A stretch of DNA of 17,055 bases, taken from Actinomycetes bacterium. Its GTDB lineage: Bacteria; Actinomycetota; Acidimicrobiia; Acidimicrobiales; RAAP-2. Positions 6,524 through 13,867 of the stretch are shown here, piece by piece (position 1 is the first letter of the stretch; each line of letters opens with the position of its first letter). The DNA is taken from contig JAJYZN010000041.1 of the NCBI GenBank assembly GCA_021799915.1, forward strand, positions 1 to 17,055, given 5' to 3'. Under the pieces are notes generated by a model. That model worked only from the letters and a program-made list of their open reading frames with translations, did not search any database and was not told the DNA's origin. Position numbers and translations under genes: made by a program.

Positions 6524-8014
6524 CCGAGGTGTCGGGTCGAGGGCCGCCGCGGCGCAACGGTTCCGGCCGGCCTCCTTGGCCCGGTAGAGGGCATGGTCGG
6601 CGCGGTCGATCACCTCGACCACACCCCAGCCCGGCCGGACCGAGGCCAACCCGATGCTGACCGTCAACTCGATGTCGCCCGCCGTGGTGGCGAAGGGCGC
6701 CGAGCCGATCCCCGAGCGCACCCGTTCGGCTACGTCGACCGCCTGCTCCAGCAGGCAGTGGGGGAGGACGACCAGGAACTCCTCACCGCCGTAGCGGCCG
6801 ATGCAGTCGCCTGAACGGAGGGCTCGCTGGGCTCGGGCCGCCGCTTCGGCCAGGACCTGGTCGCCCACCAGGTGTCCGTAACGGTCGTTCACGTCCTTGA
6901 AGTGGTCGAGGTCGACCATGGCCAATGAGTACTCGCGGACGGGCTCGGCGGCATCGGTTGTCCGGCGTCCGGCCGGGACCGGAATCGCAGTGGTGCTGGC
7001 GTCGTGGACGCGGTCCAGCACCTCGAAAAGCGCGGCCCTGGTCAGGGTGGAAGTGAGAGGATCGTGGGTGGACCTCTCGGTCAACTGCTCGTGCTGGGCC
7101 AGGAGGCGCCGGTAGAGGCCCCCGACTTCGTGGACCAGGGCGACCAGGACCACGCTGGCCACGACGATGTCACCGGTCCTCGACAGATACCAGCCCAGGG
7201 AGTAGCGCTGGTCGGACAGGACGGCGAACAGCACGTCGAAGACCGATGCCGTCACGGCCAGGGCCGCCCAACGCTCCACGGTCCCCACTCTGCGGCTCCA
7301 CACCAAGGCCAGCCCGGCGGCGACCAGGTCCACCGTGAGCACGACACCTTCCACGGCGTGAGCGGTCCCCGAGTAGTGCTCACCGCGCACCAGTACGGGA
7401 AGGTGCTGATCCACGAGCACGAACAGAACCGTGATCGCCGCCACGAGACCGAGCACGACGGCGGCACCGGCCAGCACGCCCCGAGGGCGGGCCATCACTA
7501 GGGCGATGCTCCTTTGCGGCGACGCCTGGCGGGGCCAGAGGGCGGCGACCACGGCGAGGGGAAACGCGGTGTGCCAGGCCAACCACACCCAGACCGGAGT
7601 GGAGTCGACGGATCCGAGCACGACCAACGTGCTGACCGAACGCCCGAAGGCCAGCCCGTAGTCCAGCGCGAACAGGGCATAGAGCAGGTACGCCCCCGCC
7701 AACCCGGCCAGCCGTAGACCACCCCTCAGGCGGAAGCGCTGGTGTAGGAGGAGGGCAGTGAGGAGGGCCTCGACGAAGACGGCGGAGAGCTGGGCGGGGA
7801 GGAACGCCGGTGTCCGACGGATCGGGACCGATGCGAACGGGGCAGCCACGGCGGCGCACAGGACGTAGGCGCCGATGAACAGCACCTGGACTTGTCCGCT
7901 GGACGGGCGACGCCACCCAAGGCGCCACCCACGGCGCCACCCGGGGCGACGCTCCTCGGGGGGCACGGGGTCGAAGGTGTCGGAGGGGGCCGGAGTGGAG
8001 GATCCGTCGTTCAT
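6521..8014 (-). CDS. Membrane diguanylate cyclase (MASE4-like sensor plus GGDEF)
   Basis: A 497-residue enzyme that should make cyclic di-GMP from two GTP at the inner face of the membrane. The N-terminal 40 residues are basic and contain a short GWR repeat. Residues 42-300 hold about eight hydrophobic segments; the pattern AAPFAS...FLPAQLSAVFVEALLTA...LLLHQRF...WVWLAWHTAFPLAVV resembles the MASE4 sensor domain. A short linker leads to the GGDEF domain (about 315-485): DLDHFKDVNDRYGHLVGD (368-385, metal-binding Asp368), active site GGEEF (409-413), and VSIGLA. An RxxD inhibitory site, R400-S-G-D403, lies five residues before GGEEF, so product inhibition is expected. No EAL domain is present. 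ATG 8014 is the start used; no clear ribosome binding site or -10 box is seen. The gene diverges from the aldehyde dehydrogenase gene. Confidence 0.9.
   Translation of the reverse strand: MNDGSSTPAPSDTFDPVPPEERRPGWRRGWRLGWRRPSSGQVQVLFIGAYVLCAAVAAPFASVPIRRTPAFLPAQLSAVFVEALLTALLLHQRFRLRGGLRLAGLAGAYLLYALFALDYGLAFGRSVSTLVVLGSVDSTPVWVWLAWHTAFPLAVVAALWPRQASPQRSIALVMARPRGVLAGAAVVLGLVAAITVLFVLVDQHLPVLVRGEHYSGTAHAVEGVVLTVDLVAAGLALVWSRRVGTVERWAALAVTASVFDVLFAVLSDQRYSLGWYLSRTGDIVVASVVLVALVHEVGGLYRRLLAQHEQLTERSTHDPLTSTLTRAALFEVLDRVHDASTTAIPVPAGRRTTDAAEPVREYSLAMVDLDHFKDVNDRYGHLVGDQVLAEAAARAQRALRSGDCIGRYGGEEFLVVLPHCLLEQAVDVAERVRSGIGSAPFATTAGDIELTVSIGLASVRPGWGVVEVIDRADHALYRAKEAGRNRCAAAALDPTPR
7911..7946. repeat. 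12-bp tandem repeat, three copies
   Basis: Three units (7911-7922, 7923-7934, 7935-7946) share CGCCACCC and differ in the last four bases. On the minus strand they encode a four-residue period around Gly-Trp-Arg in the cytoplasmic N-terminus of the diguanylate cyclase. Confidence 0.75.
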
Positions 8015-8094
8015 CGAGATTCACGGTGCCAGGTGGGGCGGTGGTCGCGGATGGAGGCACGCCGGGCCGGCTGTCGCCGCTCAGTGGCGGTGAG

Positions 8095-8100
8095 TACCAT
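8095..8100 (+). promoter_or_regulatory. -10 box TACCAT upstream of aldehyde dehydrogenase
   Basis: TACCAT fits TANNNT and would start transcription near 8107, leaving a 5' leader of about 50 bases with a ribosome binding site. The same box in similar surroundings precedes the tRNA gene (15861-15866). The -35 region is weak. Confidence 0.4.
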
Positions 8101-8122
8101 CATGGACCAAGAATTGGATCAC

Positions 8123-8138
8123 GTTCTAGTTCGAGAAC
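8123..8138. promoter_or_regulatory. Imperfect inverted repeat, possible operator
   Basis: Arms GTTCT (8123-8127) and AGAAC (8134-8138) are separated by six bases; 12 of 16 bases are symmetric. It lies between the putative -10 box and the start of the aldehyde dehydrogenase gene, where a repressor could bind. No cognate regulator gene is adjacent. Confidence 0.3.
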
Positions 8139-8148
8139 CGATCACCCG

Positions 8149-8154
8149 AGGAGG
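8149..8154 (+). promoter_or_regulatory. Shine-Dalgarno AGGAGG for aldehyde dehydrogenase
   Basis: A perfect AGGAGG four bases before ATG 8159. It decides the start: the frame is open to about 7892, but the preceding residues are not family-like. Confidence 0.8.
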
Positions 8155-8158
8155 GGCC

Positions 8159-9625
8159 ATGGCAGTGAAGGACTACGACCGACTGTTCATCGGCGGGGAG
8201 TGGGTCTCCCCGCACAGCACCAGGACGATCGAGGTCGTCTCGCCTTCGACCGAAGAAGTGGTGGCCCGGGTGCCCGATGCCGACGAAGCCGACGTGGACG
8301 CCGCGGTCGCAGCGGCGCGCACGGCCTTCGAAGGCGGACCGTGGAGGGAGATGACCCCGGCCGATCGCGGCGCCATCCTCACGAGGGTGGCCGAGACCAT
8401 TACGTCCGAGATGGTCGACATGGCCGAGACCATCTCGACGGAGATGGGGTCGCCGGTGTCGTGGGCCCAGCTGGGTCAGGTGCTGGCGCCGACCATGGTG
8501 TTCAACTACTACGCCGGGCTGGCGTCCACGTTCTCGTTCGACGAGGTGCGGACCGGGGTCTTGAACCCCGAAGTGCTCGTGACCAAGGAGCCGGTGGGGG
8601 TGGTCGGGGCCATCGCCCCGTGGAACGTTCCGCTGTTCATCGCTTCGGCCAAGCTCGCTCCGGCACTCGTCGCCGGGTGCACGGTGGTGTTCAAGCCAGC
8701 GCCCGAGACGCCGCTCGACGCCTTCCGCCTGGCCGAGATCTTCGCCGACGCCGGGCTTCCCCGTGGTGTGCTCTCGGTGCTCCCGGCCGGGCGTGAGGTC
8801 GGCGAGCACCTGGTCACCCACCCCGGTGTCGACAAGGTCTCCTTCACCGGCTCGTCGGCCGCCGGCCGCCGTATCGGCGGGTTGTGCGGCGAGCGCCTGA
8901 AGCGATGCACCCTCGAGCTCGGGGGAAAGTCCGCCGCCATCATCCTCGACGATGCCGACCTGACCTCCACCCTGGCGAACTTGCTGCCCAACGCCATGAT
9001 GAACAACGGCCAGGCGTGCATCGCCCAGACCCGGATACTGGCCCCCAGGGGCCGCTACGACGAGGTGGTGGACGCGCTGGTCGAAAAGGTGAAAGCCATG
9101 CCCGTGGGCGACCCTCTGGACCCGGCCACCGAGGTTGGCCCGCTGGTGGCCGGCCGCCAGCGGGAGCGGGTCGAGGGCTACCTGCGCAGCGGTGAAGAGC
9201 AGGGAGCCAAGGTCGCTGTCGGGGGAGGCCGGCCGGCTGGCCTGGACCGGGGCTACTACGTGGAGCCGACGGTGTTCACCGGCGTCGACAATTCGATGAA
9301 GATCGCCCAAGAGGAGATCTTCGGTCCGGTACTGGTGGTCATCCCCTACGAGGGAGACGCCGAAGCCGTGACCATCGCCAACGACTCGGACTACGGACTG
9401 TGCGGTTCGGTGTGGACGGCCGATAACGACCGGGGATTGGGGATTGCCCGGCGAGTCCGGACCGGGACCTACATGCTCAACACCCCGGTGCCCATAGACT
9501 TCGCCACCCCCTTCGGCGGGTACAAGAGCTCGGGGATCGGCCGAGAGTTCGGGCCCGAGGGCCTGGAGATCTTCTTGGAGAAGAAGTCCATTGCCCTTCC
9601 CGGGGGTTACTCACCGGCGCTGTAG
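8159..9625 (+). CDS. NAD(P)-dependent aldehyde dehydrogenase
   Basis: A 488-residue cytoplasmic enzyme of the ALDH superfamily, of usual length. It oxidises an aldehyde to the carboxylic acid using NAD+ or NADP+. Seen: the Rossmann-type cofactor region with APWNVP (153-158; Asn156 helps hold the thiohemiacetal) and VVFKPAPETPL (176-186), FTGSSAAGRRI (229-239), the general base motif LELGGKS (252-258, Glu253), the catalytic cysteine in NNGQACIAQTR (Cys287), EEIFGPVL, and a C-terminal FGGYKSSGIGREFG. All key residues are present, so it should be active. The specific substrate cannot be told. Start ATG 8159 has a strong AGGAGG. It stands alone, divergent from the diguanylate cyclase. The duplicated acyltransferase fragment begins within its stop codon, so the copy border lies exactly at the end of this gene. 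Confidence 0.95.
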   Translation: MAVKDYDRLFIGGEWVSPHSTRTIEVVSPSTEEVVARVPDADEADVDAAVAAARTAFEGGPWREMTPADRGAILTRVAETITSEMVDMAETISTEMGSPVSWAQLGQVLAPTMVFNYYAGLASTFSFDEVRTGVLNPEVLVTKEPVGVVGAIAPWNVPLFIASAKLAPALVAGCTVVFKPAPETPLDAFRLAEIFADAGLPRGVLSVLPAGREVGEHLVTHPGVDKVSFTGSSAAGRRIGGLCGERLKRCTLELGGKSAAIILDDADLTSTLANLLPNAMMNNGQACIAQTRILAPRGRYDEVVDALVEKVKAMPVGDPLDPATEVGPLVAGRQRERVEGYLRSGEEQGAKVAVGGGRPAGLDRGYYVEPTVFTGVDNSMKIAQEEIFGPVLVVIPYEGDAEAVTIANDSDYGLCGSVWTADNDRGLGIARRVRTGTYMLNTPVPIDFATPFGGYKSSGIGREFGPEGLEIFLEKKSIALPGGYSPAL

Positions 9626-9992
9626 CCACCCGTCGGGTGGGTCGGTCCTCTGCGAGGGCCTGCCGGTCAAGATCACGACGATCGGCGACTCCGGCGCGCT
9701 CACCTGGGAGATCGGACCCTCCATCGACGAGAACCCCTACGACAGCCAAGAGAGCGACCAGGCGATCCTGGGCTGCGGGGTGGTGGTGGGGAGCCAGTCC
9801 AGCACCTCGGTCCCCCACCTCCGCTCCACGGTGTGCCCGGGTGGGACCTGTCACGAGCTCCTCGACGGCGTCCAGGCCCGCACCTCCGACGGCATCCACT
9901 TCGCCGACACAGATGGCACGCTGTTGGCCCCCCGCATCCGGCCCACCATCGTGAAGATCGGACGCCAGCAGACGGCCGGGGTCCAAGGGTGA
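9624..9992 (+). pseudogene. Remnant of acyltransferase SGNH domain (copy of 12568-13386)
   Basis: This stretch matches the 3' end of the intact acyltransferase gene. 9624-9798 aligns to 12568-12742 without gaps (152 of 175 bases identical by my count), and 9807-9992 aligns to 13201-13386 (165 of 186). About 450 bases, 150 codons, are missing between them. The frame stays open to the same TGA. It keeps the GDS motif (as GDSGALT) and the DGIHF motif but lacks the membrane acyltransferase part and the middle of the SGNH fold. No plausible start or ribosome binding site is seen. Most codon differences change the residue, and the non-coding sequence after the stop is about as similar as the coding part, which suggests no selection on the protein. 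A small expressed protein is possible but unlikely. Confidence 0.8.
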
Positions 9993-10053
9993 GCCAGTGC
10001 TCTGTCAGGTCGTGGTGGAGCAGGCCTATCCCCGGCGTGGGGAGGTGGGGGAG
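9624..10053 (+). repeat. Direct repeat, copy A (deleted form)
   Basis: Copy A of a long direct repeat shared with 12568-13447. It contains the 450-base deletion, spans the pseudogene, and continues 61 bases past its stop codon, 55 of them identical. The last 28 bases form the 3' end of the convergent CHAP gene. Confidence 0.85.
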
Positions 10054-10874
10054 ACGTAGCCCGAGAGCAGTCCTCCCGCGGTGTGGACGTCAGCCTTGAA
10101 CTGATCCGTCCCGGTCTCCACCCGGCTGAACCCGGTCCGATCTCCGTCCCCGTTCACGACATCGGGTCCCCGTGCGCCCGGAGAGTACGAAGTGACGATG
10201 GCGACGTGCACCGCGGTCTGTGTCGCGACGTCGAGGCCGTAGACCGCCACGTCACCGGGCCGAGGCGAGTAGCCCGATCCGACGGGATGCCACGTGCCGT
10301 GGTCGACTCCCCACTGGTAGAAGCTGTACGAAGCAGAGCTCAGGTCACCTGTGGAGAAGTGATAGACGACCACGGCTCCGGCTCGCTGCCAGACCCAGGC
10401 AGCGAAGTCGGCGCACCATTCCTCGCTTCGGAGGCCGCTCGGACATCCTGTGGGTGTCCCCACCCCCCAGTAGGCACTGAACTTGTTGCAGTAGGAGTCG
10501 GGTGGATTCGTGGTGTAGCCCAACTGGCTCTCGCTCACCGAGACGATCCTGGCTCGCAGCGGGGAAAGTGCAGTCTGGTCGAGGTGAAGGGCGACACCGA
10601 CGATCAGCCCGGCCAGTGCGAGCAATGCCACCACGACGGCTGCCGGGGAACGTCGGCGGCTTCGGCGGCGTCGGCGGCGACTCGGGACGACGTCGCGCCG
10701 CGTGCTTCGAGGTTGTCTCGGGTCGGAACGTCCCGTGATGTGGCGGGGAAGTTCAGGTCGACCTGCGGGTTGGCGGATCCGTGTGGACAACGGTGGGGTC
10801 GGTAGCCTGCGGCGGGTCGAACCGACCGGGGTGACGTTGGCTCTTCCCGATGCGTCGAGGCGGCGCGATGGCAT
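10026..10874 (-). CDS. Membrane-anchored CHAP-domain cell-wall hydrolase
   Basis: Read from ATG 10874 it has 282 residues. The first 77 are Arg/Pro-rich and poorly conserved-looking, ending in a strongly basic run (66-75), then one hydrophobic segment (78-96) and an extracytoplasmic CHAP domain (about 110-275). The likely catalytic Cys154 lies in EEWCADFAAWVWQRAG and the His223 in AVHVAIVTSY, with PRPGDVAVY (205-212) before it and NGDGD (241-245) after it, the usual CHAP order. CHAP enzymes cleave peptidoglycan as amidases or peptidases. The true start may lie inside, for example near TTG 10790, since no clear ribosome binding site precedes 10874. The last eight residues (SPTSPRRG) and the stop are encoded by the direct repeat and match the end of the unrelated lipoprotein at 13420. 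It diverges from the acyltransferase, which also acts at the envelope. Confidence 0.8.
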   Translation of the reverse strand: MPSRRLDASGRANVTPVGSTRRRLPTPPLSTRIRQPAGRPELPRHITGRSDPRQPRSTRRDVVPSRRRRRRSRRRSPAAVVVALLALAGLIVGVALHLDQTALSPLRARIVSVSESQLGYTTNPPDSYCNKFSAYWGVGTPTGCPSGLRSEEWCADFAAWVWQRAGAVVVYHFSTGDLSSASYSFYQWGVDHGTWHPVGSGYSPRPGDVAVYGLDVATQTAVHVAIVTSYSPGARGPDVVNGDGDRTGFSRVETGTDQFKADVHTAGGLLSGYVSPTSPRRG

Positions 10875-11205
10875 CCTTCAGTGTCGTCCTTCTTCTGGCG
10901 TTGCGGTGGTCGTCGGACCGTGGCACCGTCGGTTGAATGTTCAGCGCAGAGGGGCGTTGGTGGTCGGTGGGAGCTGGTCCTCCCAGGCTATTCACCGGCG
11001 GCTGGCGAACTCCGTCATGAAGCCGGTGAGCCGCCCGAACGTGGGAGATGGGCGTTGTCGGCACCTCGGAAGGACATCGAGGAGGTGCAGCCTTCTGGGT
11101 GCAAACCTCTGAGAAGATGAGCTTGACAGCCCTCCCGACCCTGGACGTCGCGCCAAGCCGTCTCGGGAGGAGGAGGGGACGCGACAAGGACGAAGAAGCG
11201 GATGC
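10875..11205. other. 331-base divergent intergenic region
   Basis: The gap between the CHAP and acyltransferase genes. It must hold both promoters. A TTGACA is present at 11123-11128, but no TANNNT box lies at the right distance, and no convincing gene is seen on either strand. Open frames here have no family-like sequence. Confidence 0.5.
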
Positions 11206-13386
11206 GTGGATGATTCCTCACGAGGCCCGACGGCTCCAATGACCGAGAGTTTCGGCTACACCGACCCGGCGACGCCCGGCCCACCGGCGGCGCCCGGCCC
11301 CGCGGACCCAGACGCGCCGCACGAGGAGCCGAGCCTGTCCTATCTCCCGGCCCTCGACGGGGTCCGGGCCCTGGCGGTGCTCGGGGTCATGGCCTTCCAC
11401 AGCGCCATCCCCTTCTTGCCGGCGGGGTTTCTCGGTGTCGACACGTTCTTCGTGCTCTCGGGCTTCCTTATCACGACCTTGCTGCTCGGGGAATGGCGAC
11501 GGCGGATGACGATCAGGCTGGGAGCTTTCTGGGCTCGGCGGGCCCGTCGCCTTCTCCCGGCGCTGTTCTTGGTGCTGGTGTTCGTCGCCTTCTACGCCGA
11601 GTTCGTGGTGCCCAAAGGGACCTATCCCGACTTACGGCTCGACGCGCTCTCGACGCTGTTCTACGTGGCCAACTGGCACTTCATCCTGATTGGCAGCAAC
11701 TACTTCGTCCAGAGCGGCCCGGTGTCCCTGCTCACCCACACGTGGTCGCTGGCGATCGAAGAGCAGTTCTACCTGGTGTGGCCCCTCGTGGTCCTCGCGG
11801 TGATGCACTTCTCCAAGAGCCTGCGGGTCCTCTTGGCCGTCTGCGTGGCCGGCACCTTCTCCTCGGCTGCCGAGATGGCCCTGCTCTACCACCCCGGGAT
11901 GAACCTCACCCGTCTGTACTACGGGACCGACACTCACGCCCAAGTCCTCTTGGTCGGGGCCACGCTGGCGGTGGCGCTGGCGATGGTGGCCGAGCGCCGG
12001 CGGTCCCAGGGCACCGTACCGGTCCGGCGATCCACCCACCCGGTGGGTGGGGATCCCGCCTGGGTGGCCGAAAGCGGCAGAGCCAAGCGGGTCTTGGTCG
12101 TGGCCGGGACCGCCGGGCTGGCGGTGAGCGCGGTCATGTGGTGGAGAGTCTCCTACGACGCCTCGTTCCTCTGGCGCGGGGGCTTCCTCCTGGCCGCCGT
12201 GTCCTCGGCCGCCGTCTTGGTGTGCGTGGTCTGCGTGCAGGGTTCGTGGCTGGCTGCCGTCCTGTCCCTGTCCCCGCTGCGTTACCTGGGTCGGATCTCC
12301 TACGGGATGTACCTGTGGCACTTCCCGCTGTTCCAGTGGATCGACGGCCAGCGGACCGGCCTCACCGGATACCCGCTATTCGCCGTGCGGGCCGTGGTGA
12401 CCATCGCCGTGGCCACCGCCTCGTTCTTCTTAGTGGAACGCCCCATCCGCCAAGGACAGTTCTTCCACCGTTGGAGGGCGTGGGTGGCCACGCCGGTGGC
12501 GGTGGCCGCGGTGGCCACGGCGGTGATCCTGGCGACGACCGCTCCAGCGCTCTCGGCCCTGCCCCAAAGCCGCCCGTCGGGTGGGTCGGCCCTCTACAAG
12601 GGTGCACCGGTCAAGGTCATGATGATCGGCGACTCCACCGCGCTCACCTTGGGGATCGGGCTCTCCATCGACGAGAAGCTCTACGACGTCCAAGAGAGCG
12701 ACCAGGCAATCCTGGGCTGTGGGGTGGTGGTGGGGAGCCAGTACACATTCATGGGCAGCTACGAACCCGTAGCTCCGTCGTGCAACTCCAACAAGGCGCC
12801 ACCGTCGATGCCGCTCGTCCTCACAACACCCCCGCCACTGGGCCGGGCCCCCAGGCCAGGGGCCGAGCTGTGGACAGTCTGGTACAAGCACTGGATAGCC
12901 AAGACAGACCCCAACGTGGTGATGCTCCTGGCTGGACGTTGGGAGGTCCTGACACGGACGTACGAGGGCAGGTGGACGAACATCACTCATCCGACCTTCG
13001 CCGCCTACGTGAAGCGACAGCTCGCCTACGCCGTGGGGATCGCCGACGCCCACGGGGCCAAGGTCGTTCTCATGACCGCCCCGTGCTACGACGTCGGCGA
13101 GCAACCCGACGGCCGGCTGTGGCCCACAAGCACACCCCGGAGAGTGGCGATCTACAACACCTTGGTCGAGGAGGTGGCCGCCGAGCATCCATCGACCACC
13201 TCGGTCCTCCACCTCCACTCCATGGTGTGCCCGGGTGGGACCTACCACGAGTTCCTCGGCGGCGTCCAAGTCCGCACCTCCGACGGTATCCACTTCACCA
13301 ACACAGGCGGCAAGTTCTTGGCCCCCCGCATCTGGCCCACCATCGTGAAGATCGGCCGCCAGCAGATGGCCGGGGTCCATGGGTGA
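11206..13386 (+). CDS. OatA-like membrane O-acyltransferase with SGNH domain
   Basis: A 726-residue protein of the acyltransferase-3 family fused to an extracytoplasmic SGNH/GDSL-type domain, the layout of OatA-like enzymes that acylate cell-wall or surface glycans. Acyltransferase-3 part (about 46-415): LPALDGVRALAVLGVMAFH (48-65, His65), FFVLSGFLIT (81-90), HTWSLAIEEQFYLVWP (178-193), YGTDTHA (239-245), LGRISYGMYLWHFPLF (361-376) and FFLVERPIR, with about ten membrane segments. A last membrane segment near 426-448 leads to the SGNH part (about 465-726) with GDSTALTLG (475-483; nucleophile Ser477) and DGIHF (693-697; Asp693 and His696). GTG 11206 is the first start; ATG 11239 (MTESFGYTDP) is equally possible. 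The acceptor is unknown; peptidoglycan or a surface polysaccharide is likely. A broken second copy of its 3' end lies at 9624. Confidence 0.9.
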   Translation: MDDSSRGPTAPMTESFGYTDPATPGPPAAPGPADPDAPHEEPSLSYLPALDGVRALAVLGVMAFHSAIPFLPAGFLGVDTFFVLSGFLITTLLLGEWRRRMTIRLGAFWARRARRLLPALFLVLVFVAFYAEFVVPKGTYPDLRLDALSTLFYVANWHFILIGSNYFVQSGPVSLLTHTWSLAIEEQFYLVWPLVVLAVMHFSKSLRVLLAVCVAGTFSSAAEMALLYHPGMNLTRLYYGTDTHAQVLLVGATLAVALAMVAERRRSQGTVPVRRSTHPVGGDPAWVAESGRAKRVLVVAGTAGLAVSAVMWWRVSYDASFLWRGGFLLAAVSSAAVLVCVVCVQGSWLAAVLSLSPLRYLGRISYGMYLWHFPLFQWIDGQRTGLTGYPLFAVRAVVTIAVATASFFLVERPIRQGQFFHRWRAWVATPVAVAAVATAVILATTAPALSALPQSRPSGGSALYKGAPVKVMMIGDSTALTLGIGLSIDEKLYDVQESDQAILGCGVVVGSQYTFMGSYEPVAPSCNSNKAPPSMPLVLTTPPPLGRAPRPGAELWTVWYKHWIAKTDPNVVMLLAGRWEVLTRTYEGRWTNITHPTFAAYVKRQLAYAVGIADAHGAKVVLMTAPCYDVGEQPDGRLWPTSTPRRVAIYNTLVEEVAAEHPSTTSVLHLHSMVCPGGTYHEFLGGVQVRTSDGIHFTNTGGKFLAPRIWPTIVKIGRQQMAGVHG

Positions 13387-13447
13387 GCCAGTGCTCGGTC
13401 AGGTCGTGCCGGAGCCGGCCTACCCCCGGTGTGGGGAGGTGGGGGAG
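12568..13447 (+). repeat. Direct repeat, copy B (full form)
   Basis: Copy B of the direct repeat, 880 bases, covering the SGNH-coding 3' end of the acyltransferase, 61 bases beyond its stop and the last 28 bases of the convergent lipoprotein gene. Copy A at 9624-10053 lacks about 450 internal bases (near 12743-13192). Identity is about 87-90 percent along the shared parts. Confidence 0.85.
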
Positions 13448-13866
13448 GGTACTGTCGTCACTGTCGAACCGTTGGGGGCGACTACTGGGGCTTGCTCGTT
13501 CTGGCTGTCCGCCAGCTGGCACTGGGCGTGCAACGCGGGGATCAGATGGCTCTCTGTGTTGAACCCCGACTCTTCGAGCGTGGTCATCAACGGGTTCCAT
13601 TGCGGATCAGCCGACGTCGCACGAGCGGCCAGCGGTAGCGCCAGCTCCAGCTGCTCTACAGCCTTGGTCCGGAGGGAGCCCGCCTTCGAGGAGTTGGTGA
13701 CCGCACCCGCTTCCCGGTAGAGGGCGATCGATTTGCCGATGTGGCCGCAAGCCTGGCGAGCCAACGCCTGACCGCTGTTCCCGCAGCCGGCGGTGAGCAG
13801 GGCGACCGCCACTCCGGCTACGGCGACGGGAACCATCGACCAGGGGGTCGATGACCTCCCGGGCAT
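13420..13866 (-). CDS. Small lipoprotein of unknown function
   Basis: Read from ATG 13866 it has 148 residues; the frame is open to 13893, but that would add only nine residues overlapping the upstream gene. The N-terminus MPGRSSTPWSMVPVAVAGVA is followed by VALLTAGCGN, a signal peptide with a lipobox (LTAGC, Cys28), so the mature protein should be lipid-anchored outside the cytoplasmic membrane. The rest is helical and Ala-rich with three further Cys (about residues 40, 132 region). No family is recognised. The ATG follows the stop of the 185-residue gene with one base between, so the two are probably co-translated. The C-terminal SPTSPHRG and stop lie in the direct repeat and match the end of the CHAP protein. 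Confidence 0.7.
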   Translation of the reverse strand: MPGRSSTPWSMVPVAVAGVAVALLTAGCGNSGQALARQACGHIGKSIALYREAGAVTNSSKAGSLRTKAVEQLELALPLAARATSADPQWNPLMTTLEESGFNTESHLIPALHAQCQLADSQNEQAPVVAPNGSTVTTVPSPTSPHRG

Positions 13867-13867
13867 C

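Noticed and set aside
8159..9310. Long open frames antisense to the aldehyde dehydrogenase
   Set aside because: High G+C creates long antisense frames; these lack recognisable motifs while the sense frame has all catalytic residues.
10702..11112. Plus-strand open frame across the CHAP 5' end and the intergenic region, with a TAGCCT box at 10803-10808
   Set aside because: The translation is Arg-rich and has no family-like pattern; it overlaps the CHAP N-terminus and the box leads to GTC rather than a start codon.
11123..11128. TTGACA as a -35 element for the acyltransferase gene
   Set aside because: No TANNNT box lies 16-19 bases downstream, so it was not called a promoter.
13405..13425. Hairpin terminator between the acyltransferase and the lipoprotein gene
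   Set aside because: GCCGG/CCGGC can pair, but the loop would be only two bases and no T run follows; the matching site in copy A has lost the pairing.
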